Origin: a virus
Length of the DNA stretch: 64,000 nucleotides
Direction: 5' to 3' (one strand)
Virus record (IMG/VR): IMGVR_UViG_3300042881_003808
Span: 45,530 to 109,529 of that record
Each line of letters starts with the position of its first letter. Positions within the stretch are counted from its first letter, which is position 1. Below are positions 24,401-32,596 of the stretch, in pieces. The notes below the pieces were generated by a model that saw only the letters and a program-made list of their open reading frames with translations, was not told the DNA's origin and searched no databases. Made by a program: the position numbers and the translations under genes.

Positions 24401-26307
24401 ACAGCATGCAAAAGCTAGACTATGTAAAGTTGGCCATGTTCTTGGGCGACAACTATGTTCTAGAGCAGTTTGGTCGTGCAGGAAATACCTATTGCAAGTC
24501 AGCCCTGAATAAAATCAAAGCAGAAGTAAAACAAGATCCCGCAAGACTCAAAAACATGCTTCAGGCCATGCAGGGAGAATTAAACAGCATAGCCAGCAAA
24601 ATTGTTCATACCGGCAACACTGACAAATATACCAGCATCAACACCAAGGACAATCGTGTGGAGTTTCGCAGTCCTGGCGGCGATTATCTTGACATATTAG
24701 CCAACGATCCTGCACAGATCACAAACACACTGCTGCGCACAGTGGTAGCTTTGGATGTGGCCATGAAACCTGAAGCGTTCCGTCAAGAGTACATGAAAAA
24801 GCTGTACAAGACTCTCACACCAACGGAATTCACAGGCGGTCGAGGCGAGCGTCAAACTAGATTGGAATCACAGACCAACGAGGTCGCTGACCTGCTCAGC
24901 AAGTACATCGCAGGTGAATTGCCGCAGTCAGCACTAAAAAGCTTTATCCAGCAGATTAAGAAAAAGCGTGACGATAAGAAGCAGCCACCAGAAACGCAAA
25001 CACCTAGTCGTGATCAAGAGTTTTCAGGCACTTGGGAAATTGTGGCTCGTAATACCGACGAAGTAGTACGCCAATTTAGTGGTGTTGGTAATGCCATAAG
25101 AGATGCTGAAGTGTGGGCAAGAAGATGGGCAATGGATACCGGATATGATGATCCGTACTATGTGCGCCCTGTAATGCGACCAAGAACCGCGCCACCTGAA
25201 ACCTCCATTTATCAAATTGTAAACTACCAAGACGGTGAAGTGTTAAGTCCGGGACTAAACATGCCTTGGGTTTATGCTCGTGCTCTTGCTGATGATATAG
25301 CTCGGCGTCGTGGTATGGGTAGAGCCGACATCAGAATTGTTGACCTAGAAAACAATCAGACCTATAGTTTTGAAGGTAGACTGATACAGCCAAGTGTGAG
25401 AGCCACTGCCGGGGAACCTGTACCAGCTGGTAGTGTAGGTGGTGGATTCGCTCGAGCACCACATACCAGCATATATCAATTGATTGATAATAGAAATGGT
25501 CAAATAATGCTAGGCGGCGAAACAAGAACTTTTGCTGACACCGTAGAGAAGGCCAATATTTTAATGCGTGACTATAGGCTTACAGCTGATGATATTAGAA
25601 TTGTTGATATGTATACCAATACTGTATATGATATCAATGGTCGTCCTGTAAGTGGCAACAATGCTAATACTTCTAGCATAGATGGCGAGCAAAGCACAGA
25701 TGCCAACTACGAAATCATTGATCTTGAAACTCGTGGACCAGTTTTTAGATTCATTGCCAACACCGATCAAGAAGCACAGAGAAAGTTTATAGATTGGTTG
25801 GAAGCAGGTGATCGCTTTATTGGCCAGTATTATTGGCGTAGAATTGAAGGTCGTGGCATACCAGGGTCAACAGCAGAACTGCAACGACAGCGATCAGATC
25901 AGCAAGTACAAGGTTTTAGAGTCTCTTATACCGTTACCCATGACGATGAAGTTAGAAATAACACTGTGACTATTCAAGCCCGTAATGCTGACGCTGCAAT
26001 GGATGTTATGAGAACTAATTTACAACGGGCTGGATATGAGGTTCTTAGAATTGAAGCTGAACCTGTGGCACAAACTCTAGAGCCACCACCAGAAACAGTA
26101 GATATTTCAATGCCCGGTCAGGCTCGCGGAACAGAAAGCTTACCACCCGGCAACACTCGCTGGTTGATACTTGATCCAAACGACCGTGAAGTATATAGTT
26201 TTGTACATCGTAGTAATCAAGGCGAAGCAAATCAATATGCTGTGAACTGGCTAAGACAAAACGGTCTACTAGGCAGTGGCGAATTCATGGTGGTGCCAGC
26301 AAGATGA
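21496..26307 (+). CDS. giant polyvalent protein: NTase, zincin, amidoligase, repeats
   Basis: 1603 residues. Visible modules: (1) pol-beta-type nucleotidyltransferase, 1-230, with SGSNAAYNYTPNSDIDLHL (GS near 66, DxD near 78-80); (2) low-complexity Gly/Tyr/Ser linker, 240-275; (3) zincin peptidase with HELVH (371-375) and ENEANA (E396); (4) EDWKS plus an Ala-rich hydrophobic stretch, 532-556; (5) phage motif YIPTKKQARDPRF, 605-640; (6) amidoligase-like COOH-NH2 ligase with GLEFEM (698-703), GLHMNI (959-964) and NRVEFRSPGGD (near 1054), interrupted by an acidic insert; (7) six or so repeats of an IY(Q/E)I(V/I)-type unit, 1179-1603. The modules fit the polyvalent-protein concept of phage effectors. 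It overlaps the next gene by four bases. Confidence 0.8.
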   Translation: MHIDELENYNLADAVRFHDELNPGLWGKDEHLRPEVREALLRIADDFREFLGVSDLEVQDITISGSNAAYNYTPNSDIDLHLVVNIPELDDEVYRELFNAKKYQYNDQHDIRVRDADVELYVQPANDPHISQGIYSLVNNKWLSVPRRQRAKIDDDSVRHKAEDLEARINQAIESGDRETMDRLWQKIKDMRKSGLEQKGEFSTENLVFKMLRVNKLIERLQTARQAARDQELSLSERKRKKSRKRYAYGGYWYPGYSYYGSGSEGSDSGGDGGGESVQEDVGSTWDGVSPTTRMFTSEQEHTENKNVIGKFARFVAQQIGMSKLPRIRVTRDPKWSSKNGTFGHYDQNTQTLTISLANRHIMDVLRTMAHELVHAHQDREHGLPSTAGKTGSPYENEANAVAGRIMRRWAKKHGNMFDQPATEDYDPNARPPGPETKPTMPAGTVRVDVSDVYDWYKLGQHISDLEGLGKHDFGKGPPSAIFSFGDEDTEHKYINNLKRTGLDVTDIDPRDPNQPPGMKKIKTDPTYNVDEDWKSSLGAAAAAACIAGTPGCATTNTDSSPTADVLRGVQTVGRTAQAVKDMGVGGAKEELINQLRDKLRGIREATGYIPTKKQARDPRFSMALTKDIQPGQIGKEANKLKLDTDSQGHPALLMKRLNNLLESVKTDEQLDEDELFELKMSPSNLAKMAKDIDARAGLEFEMYVPNVDADDEEFESEPDYGADEYFPMGPGWQSDVMDFFRGGDMSSPRVLIQRAIDELNENFYEWVGEQEEEFLASNEGRERAIEIATSNVSRDDFETDEEYEAAVREYLTDNEDDIRDELIDEFRDDLDSKFEEWLDDQGIRMMADFASEYGLEWPYWTEPDDYSRGGADIDDVARDFQDAVGRPVKTGGYHSGAYSQTNNYRVETDSSLSDPDEPGDAGLEFISPPLTIPEMLGDIKKITAWANRVGAYTNDTTGLHMNISVPGYSMQKLDYVKLAMFLGDNYVLEQFGRAGNTYCKSALNKIKAEVKQDPARLKNMLQAMQGELNSIASKIVHTGNTDKYTSINTKDNRVEFRSPGGDYLDILANDPAQITNTLLRTVVALDVAMKPEAFRQEYMKKLYKTLTPTEFTGGRGERQTRLESQTNEVADLLSKYIAGELPQSALKSFIQQIKKKRDDKKQPPETQTPSRDQEFSGTWEIVARNTDEVVRQFSGVGNAIRDAEVWARRWAMDTGYDDPYYVRPVMRPRTAPPETSIYQIVNYQDGEVLSPGLNMPWVYARALADDIARRRGMGRADIRIVDLENNQTYSFEGRLIQPSVRATAGEPVPAGSVGGGFARAPHTSIYQLIDNRNGQIMLGGETRTFADTVEKANILMRDYRLTADDIRIVDMYTNTVYDINGRPVSGNNANTSSIDGEQSTDANYEIIDLETRGPVFRFIANTDQEAQRKFIDWLEAGDRFIGQYYWRRIEGRGIPGSTAELQRQRSDQQVQGFRVSYTVTHDDEVRNNTVTIQARNADAAMDVMRTNLQRAGYEVLRIEAEPVAQTLEPPPETVDISMPGQARGTESLPPGNTRWLILDPNDREVYSFVHRSNQGEANQYAVNWLRQNGLLGSGEFMVVPAR

Positions 26308-27881
26308 GAGCCAGCGAGTTTATTGTAGAATCAAAGATACCTGATGTGGTCTATCACGGCACGGCATCTGCCAACCTCACCAACATAATGAAACACGGTA
26401 TCAAACCCAAGTTAAATCGTTATGCATACTCCAATAGACAACACGGTGGCGGAATAGCAACAGGTTTAGAACTAGAGCCAGGTAAACGTAGAAGTGATTT
26501 AGAAACTATCAGCACCAGTGTGAACTTTGACAACAGTTTAGAGTATGCCAAATTGGGTGGCAGCACAGGTTCAGGCTCTCCTGGCGTGGTACTAGCGTTT
26601 CGTCCATTGCCCAGTGATAGCTTTGAAGAAACCGGCATGCCTGGTGAAGTTGTATTCCGCAATGCTATCTCTCCAGATAGACTACAAATAGTCTGGCCCC
26701 AACGACTAGCGGGCAAAGAAAAACAACTCGCACAAAAAGCCGAAAAGAAAAAACAATCAGGTGCTGAAAAAACACAGCAGATCAAAAGCATTAACCAGCA
26801 ACTCAAAGCCGCAGGTTCTAGTATAAGAATCAAGTCAACCAACCCTAATACTGCAAGAATTGCCATATGGTTTATGGATCCTGACAACCCTGTACAGGTA
26901 GGCAACACCAACATAGATGATCAAAATTTCGCAGTATTCTTGAAAAAAGAACTAGCTAACCCTGCACCCAACAAACAACGCTATTATGGTAGAACCAATT
27001 GGTTAAATGAATTCGCTCCTGAAGGATTTGAGCAATACAGTTTATACACCGGTGATGGTGTTAGAAATCATTTAGTTGATAAATTTTCGTCATTAAACGC
27101 AGCCAAGGAAGAAGTTGAGTTTATATGGGACTCAGATCCCGAAGCTCGTCTGGCTATATGGTTTATTAAAAATCTAAATGATGAAGTGGTGTGGTCCTAT
27201 GATCCACAGGAAATAGCGGATGCGCCAAGATATCAGTTTAGAAAAAAATCTGATGATCTTGAAGAAATGAATCGTAGAGGATTCCTAGGAGCCATGGGAG
27301 CAGGTGCAATGGCTGCTGCGGGAGTTCCCTCACAAGCAGCTAACAAGGTGGGACCACCCATGCTCAGTGCCAACATTGGTGCAGAAGAGGCTCTTCATCG
27401 TGCGGCTCGTGCTGCTGGCATACGTGGCGTGGAACTTGCGCAGTTTCTAGCACAGTGTTATCATGAGTCTGGCGGCTTTAAATACATGCAAGAACTAGGT
27501 GATCCACGTTATTTTCTACGATACGATCCTAGAGTAGATCCTGCCAAGGCACGTGTGCTAGGTAATGTAAAGCCAGGAGATGGTGAACGCTACAAGGGTC
27601 GTGGATTTATACAGATCACTGGCAGAGATAACTATCGTAGAGCCGGTGAAGCTCTGGGTCTGCCCTTGGAAGACCGGCCAGAACTCGCAGCTAGAATGGA
27701 TGTGGCAGCACGTATTGCAGTATGGTATTGGAAACAAAGAGTCAAGCCCAATGTGTCTAATTTCAATGACACTCGTGCGGTGACTCGGCAAATCAATCCC
27801 AACATGCGCGGTCTTGAAGATCGACATGAAAATTTCAAAGACTATAAAAAGGTCTTTAGTATGAATTGGAAAGCTGTATGA
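26304..27881 (+). CDS. tagged protein: ART-like domain plus GH19 lysozyme
   Basis: 525 residues. N-terminal tag MRASEFIVE; then VVYHGTASANLTNIMKHGI (H18-G19-T20), the first block of ADP-ribosyltransferase-like folds, extending to about 150. A middle region of two repeats (ARIAIWFMDPDNPV and ARLAIWFIKNLNDEV) follows. At 322 comes MNRRGFLGAMGAGAMAAAG, like a twin-arginine signal, then GH19 (355-525) with CYHESGGF (E388) and YKGRGFIQITGRDNY. An internal start at 27267 could yield the Tat-like lysozyme alone. Probably a virion-carried enzyme that opens peptidoglycan on entry. Confidence 0.78.
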   Translation: MRASEFIVESKIPDVVYHGTASANLTNIMKHGIKPKLNRYAYSNRQHGGGIATGLELEPGKRRSDLETISTSVNFDNSLEYAKLGGSTGSGSPGVVLAFRPLPSDSFEETGMPGEVVFRNAISPDRLQIVWPQRLAGKEKQLAQKAEKKKQSGAEKTQQIKSINQQLKAAGSSIRIKSTNPNTARIAIWFMDPDNPVQVGNTNIDDQNFAVFLKKELANPAPNKQRYYGRTNWLNEFAPEGFEQYSLYTGDGVRNHLVDKFSSLNAAKEEVEFIWDSDPEARLAIWFIKNLNDEVVWSYDPQEIADAPRYQFRKKSDDLEEMNRRGFLGAMGAGAMAAAGVPSQAANKVGPPMLSANIGAEEALHRAARAAGIRGVELAQFLAQCYHESGGFKYMQELGDPRYFLRYDPRVDPAKARVLGNVKPGDGERYKGRGFIQITGRDNYRRAGEALGLPLEDRPELAARMDVAARIAVWYWKQRVKPNVSNFNDTRAVTRQINPNMRGLEDRHENFKDYKKVFSMNWKAV

Positions 27882-28606
27882 AAATCACAGAATTTGTCAC
27901 GGAAGACTGGCAAAAGACCAATCGCAAGGACAAGACCTCGGGCATGAGCCGCAAGGCAGTTAAACAATACCGCCGTGAAAATCCCGGCAGTAAACTGCAA
28001 ACCGCTGTGACCACCAAGCCCAGCAAGTTGAAAAAAGGTTCTAAGAGCGCCAAGCGTCGCAAGAGCTTTTGTGCTAGAATGCGTGGCATGAAGAAATCAC
28101 GCACTTCAGCCAAAACAGCTAGAAATCCCAATTCAAATATTAATAAAGCACTGCGCCGTTGGAACTGCGAAAGCATTGAGCAAATGCAAGAGCTGGTAAT
28201 GATTGCCGAGCAAAAGATCGCTGCGTTGCGGCAAGGTGTGGCGGAAGATCAAGAAGATATCGTAGCCGTCATTGATGGTGTACGTTCGGATAGAACTTAC
28301 AACGATAGATATCACGCACACAATTCTTTATCAAAACTAGTGGGATATGGCAAAGCCAAGGTAGCAGAATTGTATATTAACGGCGAAAAAGTAGAACACT
28401 TTGAACTAGGAAAAAAATATATTGATTTTGAACCCAAGAGTCTAGGTTCAATGTCAGAGGCAGGTCCATTCTCATACGGTGCCAAGAAGCCTAGAAAAGG
28501 TAGTGTGGCAGATCTTGCTGCAAAGAAACGCCAAGAACAGGAAAAAGGCAAGCTGCCTGCGGAACCTAAAGACCATATGGTTGGCACAGCACGGATAATC
28601 AAATAA
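27878..28606 (+). CDS. tagged basic protein with Cys/Arg cassette
   Basis: 242 residues from ATG 27878 (overlaps previous stop). N-terminus MKITEFVTED fits the tag family. Residues 10-100 are strongly basic and include KRRKSFCARMRGMKK, NPNSNINKALRRW and a following Cys, a motif seen repeatedly in T4-like phage proteins. The C-terminal half is a mixed domain (KVAELYINGEKVEHFELG) ending in a Lys-rich tail. Possibly DNA-binding and head-packaged. Function unknown. Confidence 0.65.
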   Translation: MKITEFVTEDWQKTNRKDKTSGMSRKAVKQYRRENPGSKLQTAVTTKPSKLKKGSKSAKRRKSFCARMRGMKKSRTSAKTARNPNSNINKALRRWNCESIEQMQELVMIAEQKIAALRQGVAEDQEDIVAVIDGVRSDRTYNDRYHAHNSLSKLVGYGKAKVAELYINGEKVEHFELGKKYIDFEPKSLGSMSEAGPFSYGAKKPRKGSVADLAAKKRQEQEKGKLPAEPKDHMVGTARIIK

Positions 28607-28607
28607 A

Positions 28608-29144
28608 ATGAGAGCACAAGAATTTTTAAAAGAAGAAACAGGCAATGAGCAAGATTTAGAATCTCTCAAGGAAGCCTGCGAAAACTGGATGGAAATGTAT
28701 TTTGATGCTAATGACATCAATACAATTTTAACACATCCTTATAGTCAACAATTCAAGCAACCACCAGCCGGTATAGAAAAACTTTATCGTGGACTGGTAG
28801 TTGCCGGTGGAAAAGTAAAGGCGGTGCCCGGTAAAAGCAATAGAAAGTTTGTGGCCTATGCCACACACCCCTACGGTGCTGAAGCATTCTTGGCCAGTCT
28901 TGATGTTGGCGGTCGTAAAGTAATCATTGAAAAACAGTTTAACCCCGCTGACTTTGTGTTAGACTTCACAGGCCTGTATGAAAGTTTGTTTCCTGATCAA
29001 GGTCTTCACAATCGGTATGAAACTGAATACGAAGTTTGGATGCGAGCCACAAGATACTATCAGTCAGCGTCAGAGCAAGAAATAATTAAAGACACTGCCT
29101 GGGGTCAGACCGACGACGGTGAACCAGGTAGAGGAAATCTCTAA
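28608..29144 (+). CDS. tagged ADP-ribosyltransferase-like protein
   Basis: 178 residues. Tag MRAQEFLKE; then the R-S/T-E type pattern of mono-ADP-ribosyltransferases: KLYRGLVV (R61, strand 1), KFVAYATHPYGAEAFL (strand with Thr in the STS position, near 84-98), and YETEYEVWMRA (E138/E140/E142 giving the ExE end). T4 Alt is a packaged, ejected ADP-ribosyltransferase, so the pairing of tag and fold is suggestive. Catalytic competence uncertain because STS is replaced by ATH. Confidence 0.6.
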   Translation: MRAQEFLKEETGNEQDLESLKEACENWMEMYFDANDINTILTHPYSQQFKQPPAGIEKLYRGLVVAGGKVKAVPGKSNRKFVAYATHPYGAEAFLASLDVGGRKVIIEKQFNPADFVLDFTGLYESLFPDQGLHNRYETEYEVWMRATRYYQSASEQEIIKDTAWGQTDDGEPGRGNL

Positions 29145-29689
29145 TGAGAGCTTCTGAGTTTATCGCAGAAGGTGTGTCAGTGAGAGATCAGATCCTAGCT
29201 GATGTTAAAAAACACGGCGGTGATACCGATGATTACTTTGTAAGATACACCAGTGTTGATAAACTAGGCTTCAGCGCACGTCAATGGTTTTCTAGAACCC
29301 CCGATGTGGATCATCCAAAATTTCACGTGGACTTTATAGGACACGATGTGGGTCGATTGGCACTTTGGTTTTATCCCTTGAAAACTGCCATGGACACCAG
29401 TAGAACTCTGTATGGCAGTGAACAACCCTATGTATGGTTGGTCAAGCTCCGTCCTGATGCTTGGCTACAGACTGTCAAGCGTGGCGACAACACAGTTGAG
29501 CCGCCACCTCCAGGCAAACAAAGAGTGGGAATACTGCGCATGAGTCAACCTCCTGCTGCTATCTTTTTCCGGCCCGCATTTGATGTGATTGGTAGATATT
29601 ATGATTATGCCTCTAGACACAAAAGACATGGTGAAGTCAAAGGGCCTCCCCCGCCCACACTGTTCCAAAGAATTCGGGGTGAACGATGA
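29144..29689 (+). CDS. tagged protein, unknown domain
   Basis: 181 residues, ATG at 29144 overlapping the previous stop by one base. Tag MRASEFIAEG, almost identical to the T4 internal-protein peptide. The body has YFVRYTSVDKLGFSARQWFSRTPD, RLALWFYPLKTAMD and WLVKLRPDAWLQ, compatible with a divergent ART-like or other alpha/beta fold. A Pro-rich end follows. No catalytic motif I trust. Confidence 0.65.
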   Translation: MRASEFIAEGVSVRDQILADVKKHGGDTDDYFVRYTSVDKLGFSARQWFSRTPDVDHPKFHVDFIGHDVGRLALWFYPLKTAMDTSRTLYGSEQPYVWLVKLRPDAWLQTVKRGDNTVEPPPPGKQRVGILRMSQPPAAIFFRPAFDVIGRYYDYASRHKRHGEVKGPPPPTLFQRIRGER

Positions 29690-29709
29690 AAACATTTAGG
29701 AACTAGACC

Positions 29710-30807
29710 ATGCGCTTACACGAAATTCAACAACAGCGTAGACCGCATCTTTTTCTTGACATGGATGGTGTTCAAGCAGACTTCTTTTCAGCCTGGGCAC
29801 GCTTGTTTGGCAAAGAACGCTACAAAGAAATAGGCAATCGCGCACAACGCGAAGCCACTATCGCAGATCTCAATGCACGTGGTCCTGAATTTGTAGAAGA
29901 ATTCTTTACAAACTTGCCTGTGTTGCCTGGTGCGCAGACTCTAATTAAGTTTCTACGTGACAATGATATCAAGTACACAATTCTAAGTGCGCCGCTGCGT
30001 GGCAACGAAGCTGCTAGTATCCGCGGAAAGTTGGCATGGTTAGATCGCCATCATCCTGGCACATCTGCCACTGCGATCTTCACAGGCGAAAAACAACGCT
30101 ATGCCACTACCAATGGTGAACCAAATGTGCTAGTTGATGACTTCAAGAAATATGTGAATGCCTGGACCGCAGATGGTGGCATTGCTGTGCTGTATCGTTG
30201 GAATAATGTTGGCGCTGCAATTGAACAGTTGAAAAAGATCTATGGATTAGAGCCAGGTGCTCAGGTCAACAGTCTTGATGCATTACAAGAGGCAGTGGTA
30301 GGCACGCTGTATCCTAAAAAAATACTAGGCACTGCTAGAGTAGGTGACTTGTCTATTCCTATACACCGTCATCTATATGATCAAGCGCAGAGCCGTGGAA
30401 TTGATCTAAAAACCATAGAACGCACACTGCGTAGACTGCCCAGAATAGCCAGCAAACTCAAAAAAATTGAAGCAGGAAACAAGGTATGGGTTTACAACCC
30501 TCACGATGAAATTAGTCTAGGCTTTTTTGCACTGGACAGTGGTGGATATTTGTTGAACACAGTGATTCCCAATGCGCCACATCAACAGGGAGTTACTGAT
30601 GTGATACGCATGTATGAAGCAGACATTGAAGAAAATTTTGCAGACGGTAAAGTCAAGGGCCGGAGCCGGCCTGGGCGTGTAAAACGTGCGGGTGCCAGTT
30701 GTGATGGCAGTGTAACCAGTTTAAGAGCCAAGGCCAAAAAATACAGCGGCGAACGAGGTCGAATGTACCATTGGTGTGCAAACATGAAATCAGGACGTCA
30801 AAAATGA
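29710..30807 (+). CDS. HAD phosphatase fused to C-terminal basic cassette
   Basis: 365 residues. Residues 12-170: HAD 5'(3')-nucleotidase-like with FLDMDGVQADF (both Asp present), TILSAPL, and VLVDD (acidic motif IV). Residues 195-310: a second domain (RHLYDQAQSRGIDLKTIERT, KVWVYNPHDEISLGFF). C-terminus: SCDGSVTSLRAKAKKYSG then RMYHWCANMKSG, a two-Cys basic cassette frequent in T4-like phages. N-terminus MRLHEIQQQ is a weaker member of the tag family. May hydrolyse nucleotides or a phosphoester. Confidence 0.75.
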   Translation: MRLHEIQQQRRPHLFLDMDGVQADFFSAWARLFGKERYKEIGNRAQREATIADLNARGPEFVEEFFTNLPVLPGAQTLIKFLRDNDIKYTILSAPLRGNEAASIRGKLAWLDRHHPGTSATAIFTGEKQRYATTNGEPNVLVDDFKKYVNAWTADGGIAVLYRWNNVGAAIEQLKKIYGLEPGAQVNSLDALQEAVVGTLYPKKILGTARVGDLSIPIHRHLYDQAQSRGIDLKTIERTLRRLPRIASKLKKIEAGNKVWVYNPHDEISLGFFALDSGGYLLNTVIPNAPHQQGVTDVIRMYEADIEENFADGKVKGRSRPGRVKRAGASCDGSVTSLRAKAKKYSGERGRMYHWCANMKSGRQK

Positions 30808-31226
30808 GAGACCTACTTAATATACTAGAAGCAGTGAGCCGCGGCTGTCCTCCTGCAACACAAGACATTGATCTTAATCTAAAGAATCGTCAGAAGGCCA
30901 TAGAAGAATATCATTATGGCCCGCTGAATCCCAATGAACCCAATGAAGAATACTGGGCTGAACTAGCCGACAAATGGAATACCAGTGATATTGAATCTGT
31001 AAAACAGAATCGCTGTGGCAACTGTGCTGCATTTGACATCTCAGAAAAAATGCTGGACTGCATTGCCACTGGTATTGGTGCAGAACCCGGATCAGATCCA
31101 CATGATACCATAGATGCTGGTCAGCTAGGCTACTGTAAGTTTTTGAAATTCAAATGTGCTGCCAAGCGTACCTGCGATGCCTGGGTAGAGGGTGGTCCTG
31201 TGACAGGAGAAAAAAATGAGAGCTAA
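30804..31226 (+). CDS. conserved phage Cys-rich protein
   Basis: 140 residues, ATG 30804 overlapping the previous stop. N-terminus MRDLLNILEAVSRG has an I-L-E site. The body shows GPLNPNEPNEEYWAELADKW, then CGNCAAFD, CIATGI, YCKFLKFKCAAKRTCDAW, six or more Cys arranged as if to bind metal. It resembles a small protein widespread in T4-like marine phages. Function not known. It overlaps the next gene by 11 bases. Confidence 0.75.
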   Translation: MRDLLNILEAVSRGCPPATQDIDLNLKNRQKAIEEYHYGPLNPNEPNEEYWAELADKWNTSDIESVKQNRCGNCAAFDISEKMLDCIATGIGAEPGSDPHDTIDAGQLGYCKFLKFKCAAKRTCDAWVEGGPVTGEKNES

Positions 31227-31590
31227 AGAATTTGTAAAAAAGTCCGCCACTGAAGCTGAAATGCCCTGGAAGGATGCAGTGGATGCAGGTGCCATGACCA
31301 CACAACAGGGTGCCAAAATAGCTGCCAGTGATATTTCTCAAGCCATTGGTGATTTGGAAAAAAATCAAGCTGCCATTGGTAAAGAAATTGCCACACAAAG
31401 AGCTGCTGCCAATTCAGTGCCCTCCAACGTACAAGTGACCAGCATGAAGCCAGATGGCAGTTGGACCGGACGTGAGCTACCCAAAACTACTAAAATTGGT
31501 CCTATTTCAATTACACGAGGCAGCGGTAATCCTGTAGCCGGCGGTGCAGTGAAAAAAGCACCACCTGCCTATCCCCCAGGCGCCATCTAA
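31216..31590 (+). CDS. tagged small protein
   Basis: 124 residues starting MRAKEFVKKSATEAE, with GGAGA upstream. Ala-rich helical centre (ISQAIGDLEKNQAAIGKEIA) and a Gly/Pro-rich end (PPAYPPGAI). No known fold. Grouped with the tagged set by N-terminus and position. Confidence 0.65.
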   Translation: MRAKEFVKKSATEAEMPWKDAVDAGAMTTQQGAKIAASDISQAIGDLEKNQAAIGKEIATQRAAANSVPSNVQVTSMKPDGSWTGRELPKTTKIGPISITRGSGNPVAGGAVKKAPPAYPPGAI

Positions 31591-31655
31591 AAATACACCT
31601 GCTGATTTCAGGCCACTAAGTACCAGGCGAAAATTCGCTTTTTATAGGAGACTTT

Positions 31656-32594
31656 ATGGCAACCAAAAAACCGGCCAAAAAAACAGCAGCGCCAGCTAAG
31701 AAAGCAGCCGCTCCTGTAGCCAAAAAACCCGTGGCAAAAGCAGCCAAGGCCAAACCCAAGGCTCGAGCCAAACCCCGTGCGCAGGTAGTTGAAGCTGTGG
31801 AACAGGAACTGGAATTCAAACCAGTGAGCAGTTTCTTGAGCATGCATGCTGCCATGGATCCCGAGGCACAAGCAGCCATGATCGCAGAGCAGACCAAACG
31901 TGCGTTTGATGTTGAAGCCTATGTACAATTTAATGTGGCTCAAACACAGGTAGCAAGATCAATCGTTGAAGAAAACGTCACTGACGCCATGCAGAGCTGG
32001 GCTATCAATGCCGGTGGTAATCGTGAAATGATCATGCGTACCACAGACGATGTTTATCGCAATCGTCTCATGATGTTGAATCTGTTGAAGCCCGAGAATC
32101 CTGTGGAAGCAGCGTTTCAGGAAAGCATGATCAACAAGACCAAACTGGAATATCTGCAACATCGTAATGTCATGAACCGTCGCATGGCTGATATTGCATA
32201 TGAAATGGCCAATGCTATCAAGGCCATTGGTGCAGCGTCGGAGAAATTCTATAATGCCAACGAAGAAATGGCAGCATTTATCAACGACACCGCAGACGAA
32301 AATGCAGTATGGTTTGATGGTGAGCTGCGTAAAATGATGCGTGAAGCCTCAAATGTCACAAATGATCAGCGTATTCAGCACACCATGGAAGTGAGTCAGC
32401 TGCTAGCAAATGATGCACAAACAGGCCGTGCTCGTATTCGCGAAGTTGCAGAATTTGCACAGGGTCTTGGTGACAGTCTGCAGGAACTGCAAGAGTCAGG
32501 CAATGAACTGCGCGAAGAAGTGATTAATATTCGTGAAAAGATCGACGCAGGTCAACGCCGTATCGCTGACACCATTGTAAACAAGCGTAAATAA
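31656..32594 (+). CDS. H1-like Lys/Ala/Pro N-terminus plus helical domain
   Basis: 312 residues behind AGGAGA. Residues 1-47 are a histone-H1-like tail (repeats of AKK, AAP, KPVAKA). Residues 60-312 are almost wholly alpha-helical with coiled-coil potential (LQELQESGNELREEVINIRE). Could bind DNA through the tail and assemble through the coil, as a nucleoid or packaged-DNA protein. No hydrophobic export signal. A terminator lies about 115 bases downstream. Confidence 0.65.
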   Translation: MATKKPAKKTAAPAKKAAAPVAKKPVAKAAKAKPKARAKPRAQVVEAVEQELEFKPVSSFLSMHAAMDPEAQAAMIAEQTKRAFDVEAYVQFNVAQTQVARSIVEENVTDAMQSWAINAGGNREMIMRTTDDVYRNRLMMLNLLKPENPVEAAFQESMINKTKLEYLQHRNVMNRRMADIAYEMANAIKAIGAASEKFYNANEEMAAFINDTADENAVWFDGELRKMMREASNVTNDQRIQHTMEVSQLLANDAQTGRARIREVAEFAQGLGDSLQELQESGNELREEVINIREKIDAGQRRIADTIVNKRK

Positions 32595-32596
32595 AT

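Noticed and set aside
31628-31644. GCGA/TCGC hairpin followed by five T, possible terminator
   Set aside because: Only four base pairs with a small loop, and it precedes a ribosome site; too weak to call.
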